A stretch of DNA of 24,703 nucleotides from Pigoraptor vietnamica (lineage: Eukaryota > Opisthokonta > Filasterea). The stretch covers positions 1 to 24,703 of the forward strand of contig CALSCQ010000030.1 of assembly GCA_943704525.1 (NCBI GenBank), read 5' to 3'. The stretch's first letter is position 1, and each line of letters opens with the position of its first letter. Made by a program: the position numbers and the translations under genes. Shown here piece after piece: positions 9,530-19,105 of the stretch. The notes beneath the pieces were generated by a model. The model was given only the letters and a program-made list of their open reading frames with translations, did no database searches and was not told where the DNA came from.

Positions 9530-12500
9530 TCACGAGAGGGTTGACAGAAGGCGCGTGATGGTCGAGGCAATGCGGCCGAACCCGCGGCAGGCGTCCACGG
9601 CTGCGGCGAGCGCCTGCGCAAGTTGCGGTGCGCTGCCCTCGACGACGTTCACGCTCGAAGCAATGTGACCAAACGGATATGCGCAGGGGTTCAGCGCGAG
9701 GACAGCGTCGAACTCGAGGCATGCCTTCGCGTCGACGAGGCGCAGAGCAACAGAGCACTCGCGCGCGTCCGCTCCATTCGAAACGGTCAGCACGGCGCCG
9801 TGCTTGGCCGCGACGGCGCGGATTTCGCCTTCCACGGCGGCCACGCGCGAGAGACGGCGAGCGATCGCGTCCACAACCTGCGGCACAATAGCGTGTGAGT
9901 GCTGTGCGGCAGTGCGATTGCGGCACAATACACGGGTAAGTGCTGAGACAGCAGTGCGACTAAGCGGCCGAAAGGTGCCCCACCGGCCGCACGGACTTGG
10001 ACGTCGTGCACGCGCCGAGGATCTGCTCAGCACCGGAAGCGGCGAAAAGGGCGCGCAGTGTGTCGTCGCAGTCGGGGGCCAGCTGGAGGGCGCACGACGC
10101 AAGGGGAACCTCGCCGTTGGGTCCTGACAAGTGTCCCAAATTGCCCGTCAGCAAGCAAGTAGTAACGAGCACACACGAACACATGCGGAAGAATCACAAG
10201 TGCCACACTCACCGACGGCGGCCGTGCGGTCGAAAGCGACAGTGAGTGCGCAGCGTCCGTCCAAAAACGCAAAGCGGAGGTGGTCCATCGACGCCGCCTC
10301 CACGCCAAAGACGGAGAGGGCCTCCGCAAGCTCGCAGTTGTCCGCGGCGGCCTCCACCGCCGCAGGGGACGTCTGGCGCGCCTCCTCCACAGCGCGGCTG
10401 CGTGCTTCCGCAATGGCCGCACTGAGGCGCGCGTTCTCTGCCTTGGCACGCTCGACATCCGCTGCCACTCCACTCAGGTATCCCTTTGCGGTGTCGACGC
10501 TCATCGCCATCCCCCTGCACCAGAGGCAACATCATGCGTCAGTGTACACGTAGTAGGTAAAGTGATGCCCAAAATCGGTCATGTTCGCGCTCACCGCATC
10601 TTGCCCTCGAGTTCGCGGGCCTCTTCTGCGCGCGCGGCCATCGCGGCAAGGTCGTGGGGAGCGAGGGCGTGGCGCTCCATGCGGCGCACCTCGCGGGCCA
10701 TCCAGTCGCGGCGGGCGCCGAGCTCTCGCAAGGCCTGGTCCGCGCGCGAGTCGAGGGCGCGCATGCGGTCGGCGTCTTCGCGCAGCAGGAGGGCGTTGTC
10801 CTCAAACTCCTCGGCAAGCGCGGCCTCCAGCTTGCACTGCCACTCGTAGCGCTTCAGTTTCGTCTCCATGCGCGAGTGCGTCTTGAGCTGCCGCAGCGCC
10901 TGGTGGAGCGGCCCGCGCGTGTGCGGCGCCTTCGACAGGGCCGCAAACACCTTGGGGTTGGCCTTGCTCAGCTCCCGATCGAGCACCTCCGTGTTCGCGC
11001 GGATGGCGTCGGTGGTCTCGTCGAGGTTCTCGCAGCCCCACTCCATCAGCGCCAGCTCGGGCAGGACCGCGCACTTGACACGCAGCCGCTCCGAAAGCAC
11101 GCCGAGGTCGGCCGGGGGCTGCATGGCGCCGGCGACCGTCGTGCGACGACGCGAGGACAGGTTGTCGAGAAAGCTGATGCCCGCCATGCCGAGAAAGTCC
11201 GCGACGGACACAGCATTGCCCTCCGCAACACCCGCCGACGCCACCGACGCCGACGCCGACAGACCAAAGATGGCGGCGAATTCCATGGTGAGATCGCCCG
11301 CAACGGCGATGTCCTGGGCCGCCGTGATCGGAGCCGACAGGGCGACCGCGGGAGCGACCGGCTGCGCGGGCACCTCCGCCAGCGTGACCAAGGGCGTGAA
11401 CGAGGTGTCCTGCGCCGTTGCATGTGCCGCAGAGCCAGCGGGCTCGGTGCTGCTCATTGCCGCAACAGGCTCAGGCGCAGCGCTCAGAATGCCTCCGTGC
11501 GCTGAGGTAAACTCCATGGTGGCGTCGGGGACGTCCGGTTCCCCAGAGAGGACGCCGCCGTGCACCGTCGTGAACTCCATCGTTGTCTCGGCGGGCACAT
11601 TCGCCGAATCGTGCGCCGCAAGCACACCGCCGTGCACCGACGTGAAGTCCATCGTCGACTCCGCAGGCGCGTGCTCCTCGTCCCCCGGGGGCAAGATGCC
11701 GCCGTGGACGTTGGTGAACTCCATCGTCGTCTCGGCGGGTGCATCTGCAGGCGAGTGCGCCGCGGCAAGTATTCCGCCGTGGACAGAAGTAAAGTCCATC
11801 GTCGACTCTGCGGGCGCGCTTTCCTCTGTCCCAGACATCAGGATGCCGCCGTGCACAGAAGTGAACTCCATCGTCGTCTCGGCGGTTGCAATCGCGGGCG
11901 AGTGCGCGGCAAGCACGCCGCCGTGCACCGACGTGAAGTCCATCGTCGTCTCGGCGGGCGCGCTCTCCTCTGCGCCAGAGTGCAAGATTCCGCCATGCAC
12001 TGACGTGAGCTCCATGGACGCCTCCATTGCGTCCTCGGCAGCCTCCGGGGCGGCAGAGAGAATGCCGCCGTGCACCGACGTGAACTCCATCGTCGCCTCC
12101 GTGGGCTCCTCCGCGGCATTGGGAAGGTAGAACACCTGCGACTGCGACGCAAAGCTCACGCGGCGGTCGATCCCCTTGGGCACGTCGCGACGCGCGCGCT
12201 TGGCGGGGCGCGCATCCTCAAGGTCACCGAGCGTGTCGGCAGAATTTGGGTCGAGCTCAAACAGCGCGCCGCGCTTGTGAACCGGTGTCCCGGGGCCTGC
12301 CTTGAGGATCTGCGGCACGATGCGAAAAGTGAGATGCACATCAGAGGAACACCGCGAAGCCACAGCTCGATTGCGAGGGAATGCCGAGGCCAAGCGAATG
12401 CGTTTTGAGTGTGACGGTAAGTGCGGCGACAGACAGCTGTCGTGAAGAAAGGAATGGTGAGAGGTCCATGAAAACGACGACGATGGTCGTTCAGCGCTCA

Positions 12501-12582
12501 CCCCCGAAGCGCGACGGGCGTGCGCCTGTTGCGCCTGCATTGTCGCCGCAATCGGCGCGTTCTCTTTGTCCGCTGAATCCAT
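9530..12582 (-). CDS. KNL1: Kinetochore scaffold KNL1/Spc105/Spc7
   Basis: Outer-kinetochore KMN subunit; phosphorylated MELT motifs recruit Bub3-Bub1, and N-terminal motifs recruit PP1 to silence the spindle checkpoint. Five exons, minus strand: 12582-12502, 12309-10595, 10514-10213, 10123-9984, 9877-9530; 861 aa. Start at MDSADKENAP. Splicing of the 192-nt first intron creates RRASGILK, the [GS]ILK PP1 motif (27-30); RRVSF follows at 76-80. Nine MELT-like motifs (M[DE][FL]T) have their Met between 101 and 292; TMEFAAIFG near 369 is a decayed tenth. FLGMAGISFLDNLSSRRRTT (about 396-415) matches the Spc7-domain signature. A helical, probable coiled-coil region runs to about 640. The C-terminal part probably holds the tandem RWD region that binds Mis12/Nsl1 in other species; this is placement by family, not by motif. 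The first intron is a multiple of three and open, so simple ORF calling overreads it and would start at 12708 in the promoter. Confidence 0.95.
11486..12097 (-). repeat. KNL1 MELT-repeat array, nine units of 63-75 bp
   Basis: Coding tandem repeat. The codon for the Met of each M[DE][FL]T lies at about 12090, 12015, 11943, 11871, 11799, 11724, 11652, 11580 and 11517, giving spacings of 75, 72, 72, 72, 75, 72, 72 and 63 bp. Each unit reads TM[DE]FT-S/N/T-V/A-HGG-I/V-L plus a linker. Linkers alternate between an acidic type (SGxEESAPAE-like, before units 3, 5 and 7) and a His/Ala type (AAHSPAxAxAE-like, before units 4, 6 and 8). Confidence 0.93.
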
Positions 12583-13030
12583 TTTCAAGCAGTGCGGTCG
12601 AGTTACGCGCGAGAACCCGCTTTGCTTGATGTGGTTCGCAACGCTTGTGTTGACCACGACCGACACCTCCCCAAATTCAAATTTTTTGGCGCCCTTTTGG
12701 CGGATCACGTGACATTGCGGAGTTCACGTGTATAAGGCATGGTTGAGGTTAGGCACTTTGATTGAATCAGCCAGCACAAATTTCACACAATTTTTCGATT
12801 ATTTCCAAATTAATGCGCACGGCGAATCTGCAGTGCGCCCATTGGTTCCCTGTTTTTGATGACGTATTCCAGCCGCTCTTTACTGACGAAAGCCATCTCC
12901 TCGTTGGCACCCGAGTAACAGCACTGCGCGCGCATGCATGTCCTCAACGAAGGCGCTTGTGGTGCGCGCATGGCCATTGAACACATGCATGCTGCGTCCC
13001 AGGTTCATCGGCCGATGTCGGACCGCAGCC
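12583..13030. promoter_or_regulatory. Bidirectional promoter region, KNL1 / beta-helix gene
   Basis: Divergent 448-bp spacer. Reading towards KNL1 it holds CACGTG (12711-12706), two E2F-like sites and AAATTTGAATTTG (12684-12672), all within 130 bp of the KNL1 ATG. A second CACGTG (12725-12730) and a TATAAGG (12731-12737) face the beta-helix gene. The half nearer the beta-helix gene is less GC-rich with no further motif I trust. Confidence 0.55.
12684..12703 (+). promoter_or_regulatory. Two adjacent E2F/DP-like sites upstream of KNL1
   Basis: TTTTGGCGCC at 12684-12693 and TTTTGGCGG at 12695-12703 fit the E2F/DP consensus TTTSSCGC closely or nearly. They lie about 100-120 bp before the KNL1 start, where an S/G2-M regulated mitotic gene would be expected to carry them. 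Binding is inferred. Confidence 0.5.
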
Positions 13031-16000
13031 ATGTCACCCCTACCACGCAGTGTGACTCTCCTCAGCATCAGCCTTGCGCTGTGGGCGGGCGTTGCAGCCG
13101 CGACCCCTTTGCAGCGCGTTAATCTGCAGGGCATCCCGCTCATGCAGTTGGGAATCCCGCTGCGCAACGACTCTTTTCAGGACCTTGTTAGGTGCGTGCA
13201 GTTGTCCGTGCGCTGAGATTGTTTGGGAGAAATGAACGCTGGCGCCTTCTCCACCGTGTGCGCTGCCTTACTGATGACCCATTGCGTGTGCAGGCCGCTC
13301 GACATTGATCCCGTATTTGACTGTGGCGTCAAACAGGCCGCGTGGGACTATGCGCGCATGCTTCTCCCCGAGCGAGGGCCTCTCGTGCAAGTGTTCGACG
13401 CCTTCCAGCTTGGAATAGCGCCGTGTAACGGCACGAGACCCTCGGCGACTGATGCGCGGCTCGTGCGCGCCCAGGTTGCGTCCGCTGCGAAGGCGTACTA
13501 TGCCGACTCGCACAGGAACGCCGGACCGACCCTCTTCGTTGACCCGGAAAACGGGCGCGACGCGATGGGCGGCGGGAGCGAGAATGCGCCGTTCAAGTCG
13601 ATTGCATATGCCGTTGCGCAATCGCGCGCCCTCCGCGCAACGCTGGCGGACGGCGTGACCGTGCAGATACTGCTGCGGGGCGGGCTGTACCAAATCGCGC
13701 GGGAAATCGCCCTGGGCCCCGAGGACAGCTTGTTGGACATTGGCGCGTTCGGCGACGAGGAACCCGTGCTCTCGGCTGGCTGCCCACTCCGCGCGCTGTC
13801 GTGGGCGCCCGTCGCGCACCCGCCGGCGCAGCTTCCGAAGGGAGGGGTCGTGTACGTCGCCAACGGTGGGAGACACGATTTCGGGATGTCAGTTGCATGT
13901 GTTCCATTCGCTCATGCTTTCAATCACGCAGTGACGGCGTCGGGATGCGGCCAATTCGACACTCTCTTCGTGAACGGACGGCGTGCGGTGCGCGCGCGCT
14001 ACCCGAATGCGAATCCGGAGACAATGGGGTTGCACACGAACACGACTGGCTACATCATGAGGGTGGGTGGTTAGGCCGGCGAACACCCTGATCCTGGCAT
14101 TGCAGTGTGCAAATAGTAGCGTGCATGCTGGTTGCTCAGCTCGTCCCGCGCGCTTGCGGCGGTAGTCTCTTGTTAACCTTCTGACCGCCGACGGATGTGC
14201 TCAGACGGCCGCATGGCTCCCCCCGCGTCCGTCGCCGCCAGCAACCGAAGTGCGCATTGACACACCCACGCGGCCCGGCTATTTTCCGTCGTACACCGTG
14301 GGTATTGGCGGTCCCGTTAGTCAGTACGACCCGCCCGTCAACTTTTTCGCGAACGTTTATGCGATTACAAGCGGCGTGCAATATTTTCCGGAGGATTTGC
14401 CGAACCGAACTTACGCGCACCCGGAGACTGGTGAGTGAGCACGCCTTCAGTTGTCAGTGCGGGACGACTCAATTCCATGGCTTCACCTTGACGCATGTCT
14501 CGCCGCAATGCCGTACGGGTTCTCATGGCTGCTCCTTCCGCACACACAGGAATTGTGCACGTGTTCCATTATGCCCATTGGGGTGAGTGTCGTTGTGCCT
14601 AATGATGGCCGAGTTTGTACTCGCGTACTCCATTTCAGTTGCCCAAACTGAAGGCCCCGACTGACTGTTTTCGATGGCAGGCGGTTGGCAGTTTCGCATC
14701 GACACACACGACGAGGCGAACCACACGTTCACATGGTCGTACGGCGGCTTCCAGGAAGCGCGCGGGGCTGCCGAGGGGGTGCGTGGGCGTGATGCTGCCT
14801 GACCGTCCGATCGGCTATGTCTATACTGTGATTACGACCGCATCTGTGCCGTGCTTTCTTGTGTGAGCGGGCCGGCGTGCACACGCATGTGCGTTTCCGT
14901 ATGTTAGTACGACTGGTGCGAGGTGTGCGTGTACACACGTGTCATGTCTATGGATGCCGTGCGGCGATCGCGTCGTAAAAGTGCGTGTCTGATGTGTCAA
15001 TGTGTCTCAATGTGTGTGTGGTATGTCGGTGTTCATGGTTGGTGTGTATTAGAGCGGGCATGCGACAGCTCACGTGCCTCTTCTAATAGCGTTCACTTGG
15101 CGAGAAAGTCCATGCGCGTCGGCTGATGTCTCCGTGCTTCACATTGGTCGGATTAGGGAGCGGAATTCTACCTGGAAAACCTCTTCGAGGAGCTGGACTC
15201 CCCCGGCGAGTGGTACCTCAACCACACTACGAACGAGCTCTACTACTACCCCAACGCCAGCGACTTTGCTTCTGCCGTCTTCACCGCGTCCGGTGTGGAG
15301 ACCATCTTCCGCATCGGTGGGAGTATGAAGGAGCCCGTGCGCAACGTGTCCATCCACGGGCTCACGTTCACACAAACCGCCCCGACGTTTCTTAGACCGT
15401 ACGAAGTGAGTTACCTACCGCCGGTCCCCTTGAGGTTTTGTTCCCGTTTTACGCACGTCCCTTTGCCGGAGGCTGTGTGTCAGTGTAACTCTTATGTATG
15501 GACGCTGACGTGTTTATCTGCCGTGGGCTTTTCAAGGCGCCTTCGGGAGGCGATTGGTCGGTCCACCGCGGCGCGACCGTCTTCGTCGAGGGCGGTGAAC
15601 ACGTCGTCATCGCCGGCAACACGTTCAACGCTACGGGCGGCAATGCCGTGTTCCTGTCCAACTACAACCGCGGGGCTGTCGTGGCGCGCAACGAGTTCTT
15701 CCTACTGGGCGACAGCGCCATTGTGTCTGTGGGATCGGTGCGCCTCAACGACGGCACGGACGGCAACCAGCCGCGCGGGAATCTCATCGAGGGCAATCTG
15801 GCGCACGATTTGGGCGTGTACGGCAAGCAGGTGTGCGGGTACGTGCAGTCGCTGTCGTGCCAGGCGAGGATCCGCAACAACGTGTTCTTCAACGGCCCCC
15901 GCGCGGGCATCAACCTGAACGACGGGTTTGGGGGCGGCAATAGCGTCGAAGGGAATCTCGTATTCAACATGGTCCGAGAGACAAGCGACCACGGGCCGCT

Positions 16001-16912
16001 CAACACGTGGGACCGCGTGCCCTACCTGCACGACCTCCACGGGGACGGGGTGGCGTCGCTCGTGCCCGTTATGAACAAAGTGACGTCGAATTTCTTCTTC
16101 AACAACTACTACGCAAACTGGCCCATCGGTACGAGCGGCGGCGATTTTTGACTGTCATGTGCTGATTAGAATCTGTGTCGGGAGTCTGGACGTGATAGCA
16201 TTGACGCTCACTGAGCACGTCGCGGCTCTATCATTACTCTGGCGTGTTGTGATTGTAGCCAGTGCCCGTTCTCTGCCACTGTTTCGTGTGGTTTTGTGTT
16301 GAGGCGTTTGCGTGCGTGCAGACCACGACGACGGATCGGCGTACTACTACGACACGGGCAATGTGCTCGTGTACGGGGGTTACAAGAGCTTTCTGGGCCA
16401 CCACCACACGGTCACAAACAACCTCTACCTTTTCGCGGACGCGAGATTCTATGGCAAGCTGGTGCGTGCATGGTCCGAGTTGCAGTGTGAGCAAAGTGAT
16501 TCGACTTTGCGTAGCGCATCGACTTTTCTGACGGCGGCTGTTGGGGCGACTTCCTGTCATGCAGAACGCCTGCCCGATGTGCATCATTTCGGTTTTGGGA
16601 CAGCCGGGGGTGAGCAATTACGGGAACGTGTGGACGAACAACATATGCGTCCTCCAGTACGATTGGACCCCGCCGTACTATCTGCTGCCATGTGACGAGA
16701 ACGACACGGGCGGCGTCATACCCTTCACCGCATACAACGTCTTCTACAACCCGGCCGGCGACCTCCCCCACCTCGTGTATTGCGGGGACGTCTGGTGGAA
16801 CATCGCGCGTGCACAGCTGCACGGCTACGACACGGGTAGCACGGCGCGCACTACGCCCCCCTCCAAAGACCTTGTGCAAATGGCGCGAGACTTCCTGAAA
16901 ATCAAGTCGTGA
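13031..16912 (+). CDS. Secreted right-handed beta-helix glycosidase-like protein
   Basis: Predicted secreted or lumenal pectin-lyase-fold protein, probably a carbohydrate-active enzyme. Ten exons: 13031-13191, 13294-13865, 13932-14062, 14205-14430, 14550-14582, 14681-14778, 15157-15405, 15537-16128, 16322-16461, 16565-16912; 849 aa. A signal peptide is clear (SVTLLSISLALWAGVAAA). Family-like motifs are VDPENGRDAMGG...APFKSIAYAV, LLRGGLYQI, LFVNGRRAVRARYPN, FEELDSPGEWYLN, then repeated beta-helix rungs (HVVIAGNTFNATGGNAVFLS, RIRNNVFFNGPRAGINL), and IDHDDGSAYYYDTGNV at 687-702. This resembles large bacterial and eukaryotic right-handed beta-helix hydrolases, but I cannot assign substrate or CAZy family. 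Exon 5 is only 33 nt. The 66-nt intron 13866-13931 is a multiple of three; without it the frame also stays open. ATG 13031 is chosen for the signal peptide. Confidence 0.85.
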
Positions 16913-17729
16913 ATGTTGCGATAATTTTAATGAAGTCGGGTCGCCAACTCTGCGCCGCGAGGTTGCACCCACATTGAGCACGCGTACTGCAACATAAATC
17001 ACGACAGCCGCATCAGTGTCATGCAAGGAATGCGCCGTTCCCGGCAAGGCGAAGCGCAAACAACGGGAGCTTGACGACGAAATGGAATGCGGCAACAGAA
17101 TATCGCTGCGAAAGTCGCACCGCGAAAGCGACGTCGGGTAGGAATGTGAGTGGAGACTTGCGAGAATACCGACAACACGAGCGCATCGGCGGTTGTTACG
17201 GCGGCGACTGTCATTGCAGAAGTTGCCGAAGCGCCGACGCTGGGCACGCAGTGCTTCACGACGACGCTCACGGCGACCGTGGGTGATCGCGAGACCCTCG
17301 AAGTGAGGACGCTGCTTGGCGAGGGCGCGGACGTGCACCTTGCCGTCGAATTCCTCAACGAGACGTCCGCTGCGAGGCGCACGCTAGTGCACGACGTTTT
17401 TGCGGGTCTCGCCGTGCGTATGCGTCCCTTCCGACATACCGCTCGTGCACGCGGGTGTGCGTGGGCAGCGACCACGATGGGCACCCGCCCGTGCAAAGCC
17501 CAGCAAATGACACGCGCTAACCGCAATATGGATGGCGTGCGCCGCTCGAGGACAGCGAGCGTTCAGAACGGAGGGTTCGAGTCGAAACGTTCGAGAGCCC
17601 ATAAGTGGTCCACTCCCACGAGAACGACATTCGCCGACGGGCGAATCGCTCGGAATGTGGGTAGTCTCCAATGACGCGTGCCGTCGTCGGAAAGCCCCAA
17701 ACATCGCTCACAGGCAAACAGCAAGCGGC
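16913..17729. other. Intergenic region with one doubtful ORF
   Basis: About 0.8 kb between the beta-helix gene and the convergent glycosyltransferase gene, longer than the other convergent spacers. Its middle (about 17150-17412) is as GC-rich as exons and is listed separately. The rest shows nothing I can name. Confidence 0.5.
17150..17674 (+). CDS. Doubtful ORF or orphan exon, unknown
   Basis: A 174-codon frame opens here. Its first about 88 codons (to 17412) have codon use like the neighbouring exons and read as a plausible beta-rich stretch (TQCFTTTLTATVGDRETLEV, then VEFLNETSAARRTLV, with a possible N-glycosylation site). A donor-like gtgcgt follows at 17413 and an acceptor-like attgcag ends at 17220. 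The remaining frame to 17674 looks non-coding. It could be a small gene, a lone exon of a decayed gene or chance. No family recognised. Confidence 0.25.
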   Translation: METCENTDNTSASAVVTAATVIAEVAEAPTLGTQCFTTTLTATVGDRETLEVRTLLGEGADVHLAVEFLNETSAARRTLVHDVFAGLAVRMRPFRHTARARGCAWAATTMGTRPCKAQQMTRANRNMDGVRRSRTASVQNGGFESKRSRAHKWSTPTRTTFADGRIARNVGSLQ

Positions 17730-18944
17730 CTACAACACAGGGCATCCCAAGTACTTGATGAGCGACGCGCGAATATCGCCCAAACGCGACGCCAACACGC
17801 CCGCGGGCATCACGTCGCTCCACCCGCTCACCGACCGAATGTGGACAAAGACGTTGGCAACATCGCGGACCATAAAAAGCCCCATGTAAGGGGTCTGACC
17901 CGCCGCGGCAAATCTTTCCACCTCGGCTAGCAAGATCTCGCGCACGAGCGGCGTCGTTTCGGCTTCGGCCCTCTTCCGGTCGACAAAAGCGCCACCAAAT
18001 TCGACGACTGTCAAGTTCGGGTGCGCCTCAAGGTATGCGGCGCTATGGATGCCCGTGTCGCCAAACAGGTCGCGGTAATAGCAGCAACCCATGCGAAACG
18101 ACGAGACGTCGGGAAGCGCGCCCGCATCATACGCGAACATGGCGTCGATTAGATGCCGCACTTCCACGCGGCGCCGTTCGTCGAAGATTCGCATGCAAAC
18201 GCCCGCCAGGTGGTGCCCACCCAGGAACGCCCGCAGCGAAAACGGCTTGAGAAGAAGAATGTCCGCGTGGAACGAGAAGACGAGGCGACGGCTGGGGTGC
18301 CCGACGCGATCCAGGGCCCATGTGAGCGTGCGAGCCACCTCCACGGACGCCACCGTCCCCGCCCGCGGCGGCCGCACCATCGGCGTCGAAATGCACCGCA
18401 CACCGAGGCGCTCGCACTCGGCGCGGATGCCCGCGTGGGAAATGGTGTCGGCGCCGTCGTTGATGACGACGTAGTCGAACTCGTCCGCGAAGTGGCGCTG
18501 CAGCGTGCACAGCTGCGCAGAGATCAAGTCCGGCCGATTAAAGTGTACTATGAGCACGAGGACGCGCTCGGGGTGCTCTGCTAGACTGCGCACGTACGCT
18601 GCGTCAGCAGGCTCCAGGGGCGCCGTCCAGAGCTCTTCCGTCGTTGCGTTGCAGCGCCACGGCGCCTGCTGCACGGCCCCCTGCGTCGCGCAGACATGAT
18701 CGACAAGCGCGACAAGATCTGTCGTGAGAGGCGCGCCGCTGCCGTGGTCCTGCCGAAGGACTCCATAGTACGCGCCGAGTGCGGCTCTGCACTTTGCCTC
18801 GACGGCGGCACTGGGAATCCCGACGCCCTGTTGCGGGCACTCGCCATCAGTCGCGGCAACCGGCTGCCGACGCGACAGCAAAACCAGCGCAGCGACGGCG
18901 ACAATCGACGTCAGTACACCAGCAACTCGTACAGCCACGTGCAT
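17730..18944 (-). CDS. Type II membrane glycosyltransferase-like protein, intronless
   Basis: Single-exon gene, 404 aa. One hydrophobic segment near the N-terminus (about 7-24) after MHVAVR suggests a Golgi/ER signal anchor with a lumenal domain. The core looks like a GT-A glycosyltransferase: VLVLIVHFNRPDLISAQL (128-145), DYVVINDGAD (157-166), FSFHADILLLKP (223-234) in the place of a DxD-bearing loop, and FRMGCCYYRDLFGDTG (283-298). The exact family, donor and acceptor are unknown. A strict DxD triplet is not visible in the expected loop (HAD instead), so metal use is uncertain. It is the only intronless gene in the window. Its 161-bp 5' spacer is shared with the esterase gene. Confidence 0.75.
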   Translation of the reverse strand: MHVAVRVAGVLTSIVAVAALVLLSRRQPVAATDGECPQQGVGIPSAAVEAKCRAALGAYYGVLRQDHGSGAPLTTDLVALVDHVCATQGAVQQAPWRCNATTEELWTAPLEPADAAYVRSLAEHPERVLVLIVHFNRPDLISAQLCTLQRHFADEFDYVVINDGADTISHAGIRAECERLGVRCISTPMVRPPRAGTVASVEVARTLTWALDRVGHPSRRLVFSFHADILLLKPFSLRAFLGGHHLAGVCMRIFDERRRVEVRHLIDAMFAYDAGALPDVSSFRMGCCYYRDLFGDTGIHSAAYLEAHPNLTVVEFGGAFVDRKRAEAETTPLVREILLAEVERFAAAGQTPYMGLFMVRDVANVFVHIRSVSGWSDVMPAGVLASRLGDIRASLIKYLGCPVL

Positions 18945-19105
18945 CGTGGCGGCATGCGAGTATGTGCGAAGGGTCGCTTATTGCTCGGAGCACTTGTGCT
19001 ACCACTTGTATCACACGTGTGCCAGCCAATCATGGCGTCACTATGACGTATGCACATGCAGTGTGCCCTAATGTGGGCATGAAGTGCGACCACACACCAA
19101 CACAC
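18945..19105. promoter_or_regulatory. Bidirectional promoter region, glycosyltransferase / esterase
   Basis: Divergent spacer of 161 bp. CCAAT is at 19026-19030. CGTCA (19036-19040) and TGACG (19044-19048) form an inverted pair separated by 3 bp, like a bZIP/CRE-type half-site pair. Both motifs are short and could be chance. Confidence 0.35.

Noticed and set aside
10868-12130. 420-codon plus-strand frame opposite the KNL1 repeats
   Set aside because: It is the antisense shadow of a GC-rich repeat-coding exon; its translation simply repeats with the MELT period and has no start, splice or family support.
12583-12708. Extended KNL1 N-terminus starting at 12708
   Set aside because: Would translate the E2F-like and 13-mer promoter elements; the conserved-looking start MDSADKENAP begins at 12582.
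13888-13931. 44-nt intron with a gtcagt donor in the beta-helix gene
   Set aside because: It would shift the frame away from LFVNGRRAVRARYPN; the 66-nt intron from 13866 keeps it.
16412-17338. 308-codon minus-strand frame over the end of the beta-helix gene
   Set aside because: Arg/Ser-rich shadow translation of the opposite strand; the plus strand there carries clear family motifs.
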